Source of the DNA: Nonomuraea polychroma
Lineage (GTDB): Bacteria > Actinomycetota > Actinomycetes > Streptosporangiales > Streptosporangiaceae
Assembly (NCBI RefSeq): GCF_004011505.1
Contig: NZ_SAUN01000001.1
Span: 806,001 to 870,000 of the forward strand
Length of the DNA: 64,000 nucleotides
Direction: 5' to 3'
The position numbers and the translations under genes are program-made. The stretch's first letter is position 1. The number at the start of each line of letters is the position of its first letter. This document shows positions 25,031-33,385 of this stretch, piece by piece. The notes under the pieces were generated by a model, which was not told the origin of the DNA, ran no database searches, and saw only the letters and a list, made by a program, of their open reading frames with translations.

Positions 25031-25201
25031 TCAAACGGAGCCGGAGAGGGAGAAGCCGGCGACGAGGGCCGCCACCAGCCAGGTGAAGCCCCTGGTGTCC
25101 GTGCCCGCGAGTCTCAGGGACAGCACCAGTGCCTCCGCCGCCACGATCAGTGCCACGCCGGGCACCAAGAGGCGGACGGATGTGGTCGTGGAATCGCTCA
25201 T
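25031..25201 (-). CDS. 56-residue membrane protein in Mau-like cluster
   Basis: A small gene between the 180-residue membrane protein and the Cys-rich Tat protein. It starts at ATG 25201 (MSDSTTTSVRLLVPG), has two hydrophobic stretches (LLVPGVALIVAAEALVLS and FTWLVAALVAGFSLSG), and stops at 25031. It lies 9 bp after the Cys-rich gene, which supports co-translation. It is short, so the call rests on position, strand and membrane character. Confidence 0.55.
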   Translation of the reverse strand: MSDSTTTSVRLLVPGVALIVAAEALVLSLRLAGTDTRGFTWLVAALVAGFSLSGSV

Positions 25202-25210
25202 CGAGCGCGG

Positions 25211-25723
25211 TCAGATCGCCGTACGGCAGATGGAGAAGCGGGAGACCCGGCCGCCGCCGCAGTCGTTGTACTCGTACCAGCCGTCGGAGCACTTGCGGCG
25301 GGTGCTGGTGGTGCTGCCGCCGGTCCACTTCCACGCGTTGTGACCGTCGCAGCTCGTGGCGTAGTGCGTGTAGCGGAAGTTGTAGCAGGTGCCGGAGCCG
25401 CCGTCGTTGCGGTGCCACGTGCCGGAGCAGTTGCCGGAGAACAGGGCGGTCGCCGGATAGCAGACCTGGCTCGCGGTGACGAAGCCGTGGCAGGTACTCC
25501 ATGCGGTGTAGGAGGCGGCCGACGCGGCGCGCGGCTTCGACCAGGGAAGGAGGTCGAGGACGCCCAGCCCGGTCGCCACCGCTGCTCCGGTGGCCAGGCC
25601 CAGGATGCGCCGCCTGCTCCACCCTTCCCGCTTGGCGCCCACACGGGTGGGTAACGCCTGCTCGGGCATCTCGTGGGCGTTGGGAATCTGATCGAGGATG
25701 GAGATCTGCTTTTCGGCCTTCAC
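25211..25723 (-). CDS. Tat-exported eight-cysteine protein, methylamine dehydrogenase light-chain-like
   Basis: A 170-residue protein with a twin-arginine signal (WSRRRILGLATGAAVATGLG) and a likely cleavage near ASAAS, leaving about 100 residues. The mature part has eight Cys and five Trp. The stretch RRKCSDGWYEYNDCGGG resembles the C-x-DG-Y-x-Y-DC pattern of the MauA light chain of methylamine dehydrogenase, whose tryptophan-tryptophylquinone is made from two Trp. Here the sequence ends soon after (FSICRTAI), so the second TTQ tryptophan of MauA seems absent. The MauD-like and MauE-like neighbours fit a disulfide-rich exported protein. No MauB heavy chain is present. Function unknown. Confidence 0.6.
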   Translation of the reverse strand: MKAEKQISILDQIPNAHEMPEQALPTRVGAKREGWSRRRILGLATGAAVATGLGVLDLLPWSKPRAASAASYTAWSTCHGFVTASQVCYPATALFSGNCSGTWHRNDGGSGTCYNFRYTHYATSCDGHNAWKWTGGSTTSTRRKCSDGWYEYNDCGGGRVSRFSICRTAI

Positions 25724-26226
25724 AGCTGCTTTTCCTTTCTGTTCGCCAGCGCACGCTCGACTATCTCCATGAGCGCCTCTCCGGATCCCACCGGGGAGGT
25801 GAATCCCACGACGCCGTTCTCGTCCACGACGAGGAATGCCGGGGTGTACGGCACGCCGGTCGCTCGCCAGGTCGCCGGATCCTTGATCACCCTGATGGCG
25901 TCGGGCAGGGGTTTGTCGAACCCTGGATCGTCGGACAACACCGCGAACGACAGGTCCGGAGGGAGGTCGGTCGCCAGCTTGGCAGCCGCGAGCAGGACAT
26001 CGTCGCAGATGGGGCAGCGACGATTGACTTTGATGACCATGGTGGTGCCGCCGGGAACGGCCAGTCCGTTCGCCTGCGTGTCGGGGCCGGCGGTCAGGCG
26101 CACACCGACGCCGCTGTAGGTGGCCAGTTCCAGTTCGCGGACCCGCCGATAGAGCCCGGCGCCGGCCGCGAAGAGGAGGATGACGAGAATGGACAGGATG
26201 ATGACGGCCGCCGTCAACGGCTCCAC
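25720..26226 (-). CDS. MauD/TlpA-like thioredoxin-fold disulfide oxidoreductase
   Basis: A 168-residue protein with one N-terminal transmembrane helix (AVIILSILVILLFAAGAGLY) and an extracytoplasmic thioredoxin fold. The redox motif is NRRCPICDDVL (CPIC), and the cis-Pro loop is GVPYTPAFLVVDE. GTG 26226 follows the upstream stop by 1 bp. MauD proteins work with MauE to form the six disulfides of the methylamine dehydrogenase small subunit. The Cys-rich Tat protein, which overlaps it by four bases, is the obvious substrate. Confidence 0.8.
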   Translation of the reverse strand: MEPLTAAVIILSILVILLFAAGAGLYRRVRELELATYSGVGVRLTAGPDTQANGLAVPGGTTMVIKVNRRCPICDDVLLAAAKLATDLPPDLSFAVLSDDPGFDKPLPDAIRVIKDPATWRATGVPYTPAFLVVDENGVVGFTSPVGSGEALMEIVERALANRKEKQL

Positions 26227-26227
26227 G

Positions 26228-26977
26228 TCATGCCTTCCACTCGACGCGCTTGACCTTGCTCAGGAAGCCGGCGGCGGTCTCCGCGCTGCCTGCCGCCGCG
26301 CGAGCCGACACGCTCGCCTGGCCGGCGCTCGGGGCGTCCCAGGGGTAGAGGGTGGCGATGGCGGTCTCGGTGACCAGGAGGAACGGCGTCTCATCGCCCG
26401 TGGGCGGCGCGGGCATCCGCCACAGCTCGCCCGAGGCCGCGCCGTACCCCCGCCAGTTGGGGATCCGGCTGATTCCGGCCTGCTTGGACTCGACCATCAT
26501 GGTGCCGACGCCCGCGATCCACGTCGCGTAGAACTCCGTGGAGACGTCGAAGCGCGAGCCGCCGTCGGCCGTGAGCCCTTCGGGGGTGTCGACCCACGTC
26601 ACACGGCTGAAGGTGTCGACGATGTCGGACGATTCCCATTCGGGGGCGTAGAAGAGCCCATGCGCCATGTGCCACGGGCCCAGCCACGCGGCCCATCGGG
26701 CGTCGGCCGGTTCCTCGCAGTCGTAGACGACGACCTCGCCGCCGTTCAGCGAGAAGCGCTCACGTTCCCGCCCGCGGACGGAGTTGACGCCTGCCGCGAG
26801 GGAGGACTTGGGGGCCAGTTCGAGGGCCCAGCTTTCGGCGGTCGTCGCCCGGCCGCCGTACTTCGGGGTGTAGCGGACGTGTCCGGTCCACGGGGTCAGC
26901 GAGGCGGCTTCCGCGTCGTCGACCTCGAGACGGACAAAGGAATTCGAAACCGTTCTGAGGGTGGATAAATGCCCCAT
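26228..26977 (-). CDS. Uncharacterised protein heading the Mau-like cluster
   Basis: A 249-residue soluble protein with no signal peptide and no recognised family. ATG 26977 is chosen for the GGGGAGA just before it. An extended start at 27046 is less likely. It is Trp-rich (AAWLGPWHMAHG, PNWRGYGAASGELWRM) and predicted mostly beta. It is the first gene of a run that continues through MauD-like, Cys-rich, membrane proteins, MauE and the sigma factor, all within short gaps or overlaps. Whether it is the missing catalytic or heavy-chain partner cannot be told. Confidence 0.6.
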   Translation of the reverse strand: MGHLSTLRTVSNSFVRLEVDDAEAASLTPWTGHVRYTPKYGGRATTAESWALELAPKSSLAAGVNSVRGRERERFSLNGGEVVVYDCEEPADARWAAWLGPWHMAHGLFYAPEWESSDIVDTFSRVTWVDTPEGLTADGGSRFDVSTEFYATWIAGVGTMMVESKQAGISRIPNWRGYGAASGELWRMPAPPTGDETPFLLVTETAIATLYPWDAPSAGQASVSARAAAGSAETAAGFLSKVKRVEWKA

Positions 26978-27161
26978 TCTCCCCTGGCCCTTCGTGGCAG
27001 TTTTGGGAACTAGATCATTTCGCTCGCAGCGTGACATGATCCGCATCCCAGGTCAAGACATGATTTTTTCGGCCTGTTAAAGATCGAGGTGAAACGCGTT
27101 CGGAGCATCCAGCGATGACGACGAAGGTCTGCGAGCTTCCTGGCGTCTGCTGAGTCCGCAA

Positions 27162-27660
27162 TCACGCTCGCTCGATGGTGGCGAGAATCGACTCCCTGGT
27201 GAGGGGCAGGTCGCGGACGCCGCCTGGGTGGCGCCGCCCTCGATCTGGTTGCGCACCCCCGTCGGGGTTGACGACCTGGCCGACGTCCACGGCGATCGTC
27301 AGGCGGCGCACCCGTACGTCGTGCTCGGCCTCCACTTCTGCCACGACGGCGCAGTAGGCGCCGTTGCCCTTGTACCGGGCGAACCCGAGCCTTGGCCGGG
27401 TCGCTCGGCCGGGAATCCGACGCCAGCAGGGCGGCGGCGCTGACCGCCATCCCCGACAGGCAGTAGCCGCACTGCCCGGCCTGCTCCTTCAGGAGCGCCC
27501 GCTGCACCGGATGCAGGCCGTCCCCAGGCGCCAGCCCTTCGACGGTCACCACCTCACGTCCTTCGGCGGCCGACAGCGGCGTGTCGCAGGCGGCCGCCGA
27601 ACGTCCGTCCACCAGCACGAAGCACGCACCGCACAACCCCGCCCCGCATCCGAACCGCGT
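27162..27660 (-). pseudogene. Xanthine dehydrogenase/CO dehydrogenase-family remnant (small-subunit piece fused to large-subunit C-terminus)
   Basis: The 5' part reads RFGCGAGLCGACFVLVDG then GQCGYCLSGM, the two [2Fe-2S] motifs of the CoxS small subunit. At about 27420 a frame change leads into large-subunit C-terminal sequence (FARYKGNGAYCAVVAEVEAE, LTIAVDVGQVVNPDG), which breaks again near NPDG and once more before the typical end RDLPLTRESILATIERA and stop at 27162. At least three frame changes and the loss of most of both genes make this a dead remnant. Confidence 0.85.
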
Positions 27661-27677
27661 CCCGGCCGGCCCCAGCC

Positions 27678-27875
27678 GTCAGGAACGGCACGCTCAAAGC
27701 CGGCCACGTGATGCGCGTGACGCTGTGGGCCGACCACCGCCCGATCGACGGCACGGTCGCCGCCGCCTGGATGCGGACATTCCTCGATCTGCTCGCCAAC
27801 CCCGTGCTGATCCTCAAATGCGGGTTGATCCGTAGTGAGGGGAAGGAGTACGGTCGTGGTGACCGGCGATGTTAA
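27678..27875 (+). pseudogene. 2-oxoacid dehydrogenase E2 (acyltransferase) C-terminal remnant
   Basis: An open frame without a start codon encodes VRNGTLKAGHVMRVTLWADH then RPIDGTVAAAWMRTFLDLL. This is the C-terminal catalytic segment of lipoyl acyltransferases, with the catalytic His in DHRxxDG. It is cut at its 5' end close to the Xdh remnant (junction about 27660-27678) and stops at TAA 27873. Two unrelated remnants head to head suggest a past rearrangement. Confidence 0.7.
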
Positions 27876-27884
27876 TCGTTTAAC
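27871..27884. promoter_or_regulatory. LacI-family operator candidate
   Basis: GTTAATCGTTTAAC is a 14-bp palindrome with a central CG and one mismatched pair, the common form for LacI-family operators. It lies 112 bp upstream of the LacI gene and is likely its autoregulatory site. Confidence 0.55.
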
Positions 27885-27996
27885 AGCACAGCGGTGCCGA
27901 GCGGCCCGCTCTCGAGCCGCCCTGACTACTCCCACGAGATGAGGAGAAGAGAATTACCTTGTATCCCTGTCGGAAATGCTATGTTATTCGACTAGC

Positions 27997-28998
27997 ATGA
28001 GACCTACCGCACGACAAGTGGCCGAACTCGCGAACGTGTCCGTCGCGACCGTCTCCTACGTGCTCAGCGGCCGGGACCGCCCCGTCGCCGCCGAGACGAG
28101 GCAGCGGGTGCTCGACGCCGCCAGGCAGCTCGGCTACACCCCCAACCAGGCCGCGAGGAGCCTGCGCAAGCGCCGCACCCAGCGGGTCTGCCTGGTGCTC
28201 AGCTCCATCGGCGGCGTGCCGAGCGACGAGCGGCTGGCCAGGGACCTGCACGAGATGGCCGACGCCCGCGGCTACTCCGTGGTCGCCCTGGCCGTCTACT
28301 CCGAGGCCCGCGCCAACGCGGCGATCGACGTGCTGCGCGGCGGCATCGCCGACGGCGCGTTGATCAACGTGGTCGGCGACCACCTCACGCACGACCTGCT
28401 CAGCGGGCTCGCCGCCACCGGCCTGCCGATGGTGGTGCTGAGCAACGAGAGCGGCCTCGAGGGCTGCGACGTCGTCCGCACCCCAGAGACCGAGGCCTGC
28501 GTGGAGGCCGTCGAGCACCTGCTGGCGCAGGGCAGGCGGCGCATCGCGTTCCTGGCGCACCGCCACGAGCTCTACCGGGACCGGCCGGTCGGCAGGCTGC
28601 TCGGCTACACCACGGCGCTCGACCGGCACGGCGTGACGGAGCGCATCATCACCTCGGGGGCGGACGACCGCGTGGCGGCGTACCAGACCGCCACCGAGCT
28701 CCTGCGCTCTCCCGACCGCCCCGACGCGATCTTCGCGGCCTCCGACCGGGCTGCCATCAGCGCGATCTGGGCCGCGCGGGACGCCGGGCTGAGCGTGCCC
28801 GGCGACGTCGCGATCGTCGGCGCCGGCAACATCGACGAGGGTCTCATCACCACCCCGCAGCTCAGCACCGTCGGCCCGCTCAGGCACGACTACACCGACG
28901 TGGTGCGGCTGCTGTTCGACCGCCTCCAGGCCGAGGAGGCTCCGCCCGCCCGCGAGATCGTCCGTTCCTGGACCTTCCTGCGGCGGGGCTCTTCCTAG
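27997..28998 (+). CDS. LacI-family transcriptional regulator (cluster C)
   Basis: A 333-residue repressor. The helix-turn-helix is TARQVAELANVSVATVSYVL, and the effector domain follows. ATG 27997 gives MRPTARQVAELANVS, the canonical LacI start. It precedes an importer, a sulfatase and an aldo/keto reductase on the same strand, with 14 bp to the next gene. The palindrome at 27871-27884 is a plausible binding site. Confidence 0.9.
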   Translation: MRPTARQVAELANVSVATVSYVLSGRDRPVAAETRQRVLDAARQLGYTPNQAARSLRKRRTQRVCLVLSSIGGVPSDERLARDLHEMADARGYSVVALAVYSEARANAAIDVLRGGIADGALINVVGDHLTHDLLSGLAATGLPMVVLSNESGLEGCDVVRTPETEACVEAVEHLLAQGRRRIAFLAHRHELYRDRPVGRLLGYTTALDRHGVTERIITSGADDRVAAYQTATELLRSPDRPDAIFAASDRAAISAIWAARDAGLSVPGDVAIVGAGNIDEGLITTPQLSTVGPLRHDYTDVVRLLFDRLQAEEAPPAREIVRSWTFLRRGSS

Positions 28999-29012
28999 AA
29001 GGGAAATACGAG

Positions 29013-30281
29013 ATGTCCCCCAGTCTCTCCCGCCGTGACATGCTCCGCCTGGCCGGGGCCGCCGCCGCCGTGCCGGTCCTGTCGTCCTGCGCGGGCGCCC
29101 CGACCGCGCAGAACACCGCCGCGCCCGGCACGTTCACCGTCTACTGGAACGCCGGCCACGACTACCAGGCCTATCGCAAGGTGATCGCCGAGTTCGAGCA
29201 GGCCAACAAGGTCAAGGTCAACCTGCAGAAGTACCAGTGGCCGGACCTGCGCACCAGGCTGCTGGCCGACTTCGCCTCGGGGACCGTGCCGGACCTGGTG
29301 GAGGAGCCCGGTGGGTGGGTGCAGGAGTTCGCCATCTCCGGCAACGCCCGCTCGCTGCAGGACTTCGTCGACCGCGACGGCCAGGCGATGGGCTTCCCCT
29401 CCGACTGGCAGCCGGTGACCGTCGAGCGCAACTCGTACCAGGGCAAGGTCTACGGCGTGCAGCTGCACTTCACGTGCAACACGCTCCTCTACAACAAGGC
29501 GATGCTGCGTGAGGCCGGGGTGGAGGTGCCCACCACCTGGGAGGAGTTCCTCGCCGCCGCCCAGAAGCTGACCAAGGACGGTGTGTACGGCGTCGCGCTC
29601 AACCAGGACCACACCTACATGTGGCCGTGGATGGTGCAGGCCGGTGTCACCCCCTATGACACGCAGACCCGCAAGATCATGGAGCCGAGGGAGGACGCGG
29701 TCGCCGCCCTGCAGTTCCAGGCCGACCTGATCCACAAGCACAAGGTGGCCCCGGTGCCGGTGTCGGGCACCGACTACTCGGGTCCGCAGAAGTTGTTCTC
29801 CGCCAAGCGCGCCGCCATGATCTTCACCGGCCCGTGGGACCTGGACCCGATCAGGAAGACCAGCCCCGACATCGAGCTGGGCATCGCCCCGCCGCTGAAG
29901 AACAAGGTTCAGGCCACGCAGGCGGCCGGGGTCAGCATGCTCGTGCCCGCCAAGGCCTCCCGCCCCGAGCTGTCGTGGGACTTCATCAAGCGCATCACCG
30001 CCATCGAGGTCGAGCAGGCCGCCACCAAGGAGACCGGCATGCTCATGCCGCGCGTCTCCTGGACGGAACTGCCTGAGGTGCAGTCGAACGAGGCCATCAA
30101 GGTCTTCGCCGACGCGCTGCCCACCGCCAAGGACTCCTCCCAGCAGGTGCGGCTCACCGGGGAGCTCGGCAAGTGGGAGGAGCAGCTCAAGGTCATGTAC
30201 CAGCAGGTGCTCATCCAGAACAAGCCGGCCGCCGACGCTCTGGCCACGTTCGCCGAGACCGCCGAGGGCTTCCTGAAGTGA
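29013..30281 (+). CDS. CUT1 ABC transporter sugar-binding lipoprotein (cluster C)
   Basis: A 422-residue binding protein with a Tat-like lipoprotein signal (LSRRDMLRLAGAAAAVP, VLSSCAGAP). MalE-like segments include YQGKVYGVQLHFTCNTLLYN and TTWEEFLAAAQKLTKDG. It starts 14 bp after the LacI stop behind AAGGGAAA. Confidence 0.9.
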   Translation: MSPSLSRRDMLRLAGAAAAVPVLSSCAGAPTAQNTAAPGTFTVYWNAGHDYQAYRKVIAEFEQANKVKVNLQKYQWPDLRTRLLADFASGTVPDLVEEPGGWVQEFAISGNARSLQDFVDRDGQAMGFPSDWQPVTVERNSYQGKVYGVQLHFTCNTLLYNKAMLREAGVEVPTTWEEFLAAAQKLTKDGVYGVALNQDHTYMWPWMVQAGVTPYDTQTRKIMEPREDAVAALQFQADLIHKHKVAPVPVSGTDYSGPQKLFSAKRAAMIFTGPWDLDPIRKTSPDIELGIAPPLKNKVQATQAAGVSMLVPAKASRPELSWDFIKRITAIEVEQAATKETGMLMPRVSWTELPEVQSNEAIKVFADALPTAKDSSQQVRLTGELGKWEEQLKVMYQQVLIQNKPAADALATFAETAEGFLK

Positions 30282-31150
30282 GGCCCCGCACGTTGTCGGG
30301 CCGCTACGCCAGGACCGCCTACCTGTTCCTCACTCCGGCGATCCTGTTCTTCGCGGCCTTCTTCTACCTGCCGATCGGGAACGTGGTGGCCACCAGCTTC
30401 CGCACCGGTCCGCAGGCCGACCAGTGGACCGGGCTCGGCAACTACACCCAGGCGCTGGCCGACCCGGCGGTGCGGCACTCGTTCCTGATCACGGTGGCGT
30501 TCTCGGTGCTGGTGGTGATCGGGTCGATCGTGCTCGGGCTGGGTCTGGCCCTCGCACTGGACCAGCCGCTCAAGGGGCGGGTGGCGTTCCGGGTGCTGCT
30601 GCTGGTGCCGTACCTGACGTCGGTGGCGATCGTCGGGCTGCTGTGGCGCAACATCCTGGACCCCGAGCTCGGCGTGCTCAACCGGGTGCTGGGCACGCTC
30701 GGGCTGCCCGAGCAGCAGTGGCTCAACACCGCGCCGCTGCTCACGATCGCCGCCGTCACGTTGTGGCAGAACGTGGGCTACACGATGGTGTTGTTCCTGG
30801 CCGGGCTGCAGGGCATCCCCGAGACCTACCACGAGGCCGCCAAGATCGACGGGGCGGATGCCTGGCACCGCTTCTGGCGGATCACGCTGCCGCTGCTGGC
30901 GCCCACGACGTTGTTCGTGTCGGTGATGGCGGTGATCTCGGGGCTGCAGGCGTTCGGGCAGGCGTACATCATCACCAACGGCGGTCCTGGCGACGCCACC
31001 GACCTGTCCGTCTTCCACATCTTCAACGTCGCCTTCCGCGCCAGGGACTTCGGCTACTCCTCGGCGCAGTCGGTGCTGCTGCTGATCGTGATCGTGGCGT
31101 TCACGCTGGTCCAGTTGCGGGCGGGGCGGCGCGGGGAGGTCACCTACTGA
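30278..31150 (+). CDS. CUT1 ABC sugar permease, MalF-like (cluster C)
   Basis: A 290-residue membrane protein starting at GTG 30278, which overlaps the binding-protein stop. First helix AYLFLTPAILFFAAFFYLPI; EAA loop in ETYHEAAKIDGADAWHRFWR; the late loop GGPGDATDLSVFHIFNVAF is typical of MalF. Confidence 0.9.
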   Translation: MRPRTLSGRYARTAYLFLTPAILFFAAFFYLPIGNVVATSFRTGPQADQWTGLGNYTQALADPAVRHSFLITVAFSVLVVIGSIVLGLGLALALDQPLKGRVAFRVLLLVPYLTSVAIVGLLWRNILDPELGVLNRVLGTLGLPEQQWLNTAPLLTIAAVTLWQNVGYTMVLFLAGLQGIPETYHEAAKIDGADAWHRFWRITLPLLAPTTLFVSVMAVISGLQAFGQAYIITNGGPGDATDLSVFHIFNVAFRARDFGYSSAQSVLLLIVIVAFTLVQLRAGRRGEVTY

Positions 31151-31956
31151 TGCGCAAAGCCCTGCTCTACACCCTGCTCGTGCTGGCCTCCGTCATCACG
31201 ATCGTGCCGCTGCTCTACATGCTCTCGCTGTCGCTGCAGACCGAGGCCGAGACGTTGTCGGCGGACGCGGTGCTGGTGCCGGACTCGCCCCAGTGGGGCA
31301 ACTACGCGGAGCTGTTCACCCGCGCGCCGTTCGGCAACTTCATCGTCAACAGCCTCGTCGTTGCGGGCGCCATCACCCTCGCCCACCTGGTGTTCGACCC
31401 GCTCGTCGGGTACGTGTTCGCCAAGTTCCGCTTCCCGCTGCGCAACACGTTGTTCGTGGCGCTGCTGGCCACGCTGATGGTGCCGTTCTTCGTGCGGATG
31501 ATCCCGCTGTACGTGCTGATGGCCAACATGGGGTGGCTGAACACGTACCAGGGGCTGATCACGCCGTTCCTCATGGACGCGTTCGGGATCTTCCTCATGC
31601 GGCAGTTCATCCAGCCCATCCCCGACGACCTGATCAACGCGGCCCGCATCGACGGCGCCTCGGAGCTGCGGATCTACCGGAGCGTCATCCTGCCGCAGAC
31701 GCGGCCCGCCCTGGCCGTGCTGGGGTTGTTCACCTTCGTCTTCCAGTGGAACGAGTTCCTCTGGCCGCTGGTCGCCACCACGACGCCCGAGATGCGCACC
31801 ATCCCGGTCGGGCTCACCCTGTTCAACCAGGAGTACTTCACGCTGTGGCACCTGACGGCAGCCGGCTCGGTGATCCTTTTCGTCCCCACCGCCGTGCTGT
31901 TCCTCTTCACCCAGCGATACTTCGTGCGTGGCATCGCGCTGACCGGCCTTCGTTAG
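31150..31956 (+). CDS. CUT1 ABC sugar permease, MalG-like (cluster C)
   Basis: A 268-residue permease sharing a TGATG junction with the previous gene. It has the EAA loop DDLINAARIDGASELRIYRS and the C-terminal RGIALTGLR tail. It is slightly shorter at the N-terminus than its paralogues. No ATPase follows. Confidence 0.9.
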   Translation: MRKALLYTLLVLASVITIVPLLYMLSLSLQTEAETLSADAVLVPDSPQWGNYAELFTRAPFGNFIVNSLVVAGAITLAHLVFDPLVGYVFAKFRFPLRNTLFVALLATLMVPFFVRMIPLYVLMANMGWLNTYQGLITPFLMDAFGIFLMRQFIQPIPDDLINAARIDGASELRIYRSVILPQTRPALAVLGLFTFVFQWNEFLWPLVATTTPEMRTIPVGLTLFNQEYFTLWHLTAAGSVILFVPTAVLFLFTQRYFVRGIALTGLR

Positions 31957-31975
31957 TTAGTTAGGAGTCGTTTTC

Positions 31976-33334
31976 TTGCGTCCGAACGTGATCGTCGTCT
32001 TCACCGACCAGCAGCGGTGGGACACCGTCGGCCCGCTCACCCCCAACCTCGACAGGATGGCCAGGCAGGGCACCCATGCCACGGTCGCGCTCACCCCCCA
32101 GCCGGTGTGCGCCCCAGCCCGCGCCGCCCTGCAGACGGGCCGCTACCCGACCACGACCGGCGTCCACCGCAACGGCCGCGTCCTGCCGCCTGAGGAGCGC
32201 ACGCTGGCGCACCACTTCGGCGCGGCCGGCTACGCCACCGGTTACATCGGCAAGTGGCACCTGGGCGGCAGCGAGCCCGTGCCGGCGGACCAGCGGGGCG
32301 GCTACCAGTCGTGGCTGGCGGCGAACGCGCTCGAGCACACCTCCGACGCCTACCGCACGGTCGTGTTCGACGAGGCGAACGATCCCGTCATGCTGCCCGG
32401 CTACCGCTCAGACGCGCTCGTGGACGCGGCCATCAGGTTCGTCGCCGACCACCACGACGAGCCGTTCTACCTGTTCGTGTCGTTCCTGGAGCCGCACCAC
32501 CAGAACGAGGTGGACAACTACCCGGCGCCCGACGGCTACGAGGAGCGTTACCAGGGCACCTGGATGCCGCCGGACCTCGCCGCGCTCGGCGGCACCGCAC
32601 ACCAGCACATGGGCGGCTACCTCGGGCAGGTGAAACGCCTGGACGAGGGGCTGGGGCGCCTGCTGGACGCGCTCCGCAGCATGGACCTGCTGGACGACAC
32701 GATCGTGGCGTACACCTCCGACCACGGCAACCACTTCAAGACCCGCAACGGCGAGTACAAACGCTCCTGCCACGACGCCTCGCTGCGGGTGCCGCTGGCG
32801 CTGCGCGGCCCCGGCTTCGACGGAGGGGGTGCGATCTCGCGGCCGGTCAGCACGATCGACCTGCCGCCCACGCTGCTGGAGGCCGCCGGACTGCCCGTGC
32901 CTGCGGAGATGCAGGGCCGCTCGTTCCTGCCGCTGGTCCGCGACCCTCGGGCTTCCTGGCCTGATGAGGTCTTCTTCCAGGTCAGCGAGTCTGAAGTGGG
33001 GCGCGGCATTCGTACGTCCCGCTGGAAGTACTATGCGGTGGCCGAGGACGCCCACCCGTGGGACGACCCGTCCGCTGATCGCTATCGCGAGCAGGCCCTG
33101 TACGACCTGGAGAACGACCCGCACGAACTCGTCAACCTGGCGGGTCTTCCATCGCACACCGGGGTGGCGGCCGAGCTCCGGCAGCGGCTCGTGGGAAGGA
33201 TCGCGGCGGCCGAGGGAGCCGAGCCGGTGATCGAGCCGGCCGCCGAGCTCCCGGCCAAGCCCCAGGCGATGACGGACCCGGAGGTCCGGCTCCGCGGCCC
33301 CAAGCCGGTGAGGTTCGGCCATCAGCGTGAGTGA
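31976..33334 (+). CDS. Type I (formylglycine) sulfatase
   Basis: A 452-residue arylsulfatase-fold enzyme. The start TTG 31976 has AGGAG upstream. NVIVVFTDQQRWD opens the fold (metal-ligand Asp), the active-site motif is PVCAPARAALQTG, where the Cys of CxPxR must be converted to formylglycine, and GYIGKWHLGG and YTSDHG carry further ligands. No signal peptide is apparent, so it likely acts in the cytoplasm on imported sulfated sugars. Linkage to a LacI/ABC importer supports sulfated oligosaccharide use. A formylglycine-generating enzyme must be supplied from elsewhere in the genome. Confidence 0.92.
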   Translation: MRPNVIVVFTDQQRWDTVGPLTPNLDRMARQGTHATVALTPQPVCAPARAALQTGRYPTTTGVHRNGRVLPPEERTLAHHFGAAGYATGYIGKWHLGGSEPVPADQRGGYQSWLAANALEHTSDAYRTVVFDEANDPVMLPGYRSDALVDAAIRFVADHHDEPFYLFVSFLEPHHQNEVDNYPAPDGYEERYQGTWMPPDLAALGGTAHQHMGGYLGQVKRLDEGLGRLLDALRSMDLLDDTIVAYTSDHGNHFKTRNGEYKRSCHDASLRVPLALRGPGFDGGGAISRPVSTIDLPPTLLEAAGLPVPAEMQGRSFLPLVRDPRASWPDEVFFQVSESEVGRGIRTSRWKYYAVAEDAHPWDDPSADRYREQALYDLENDPHELVNLAGLPSHTGVAAELRQRLVGRIAAAEGAEPVIEPAAELPAKPQAMTDPEVRLRGPKPVRFGHQRE

Positions 33335-33385
33335 CACGATGTCGGTGAGAGAGCAGGCATCGACGTTCGGACGGAGTGTCCCCAC

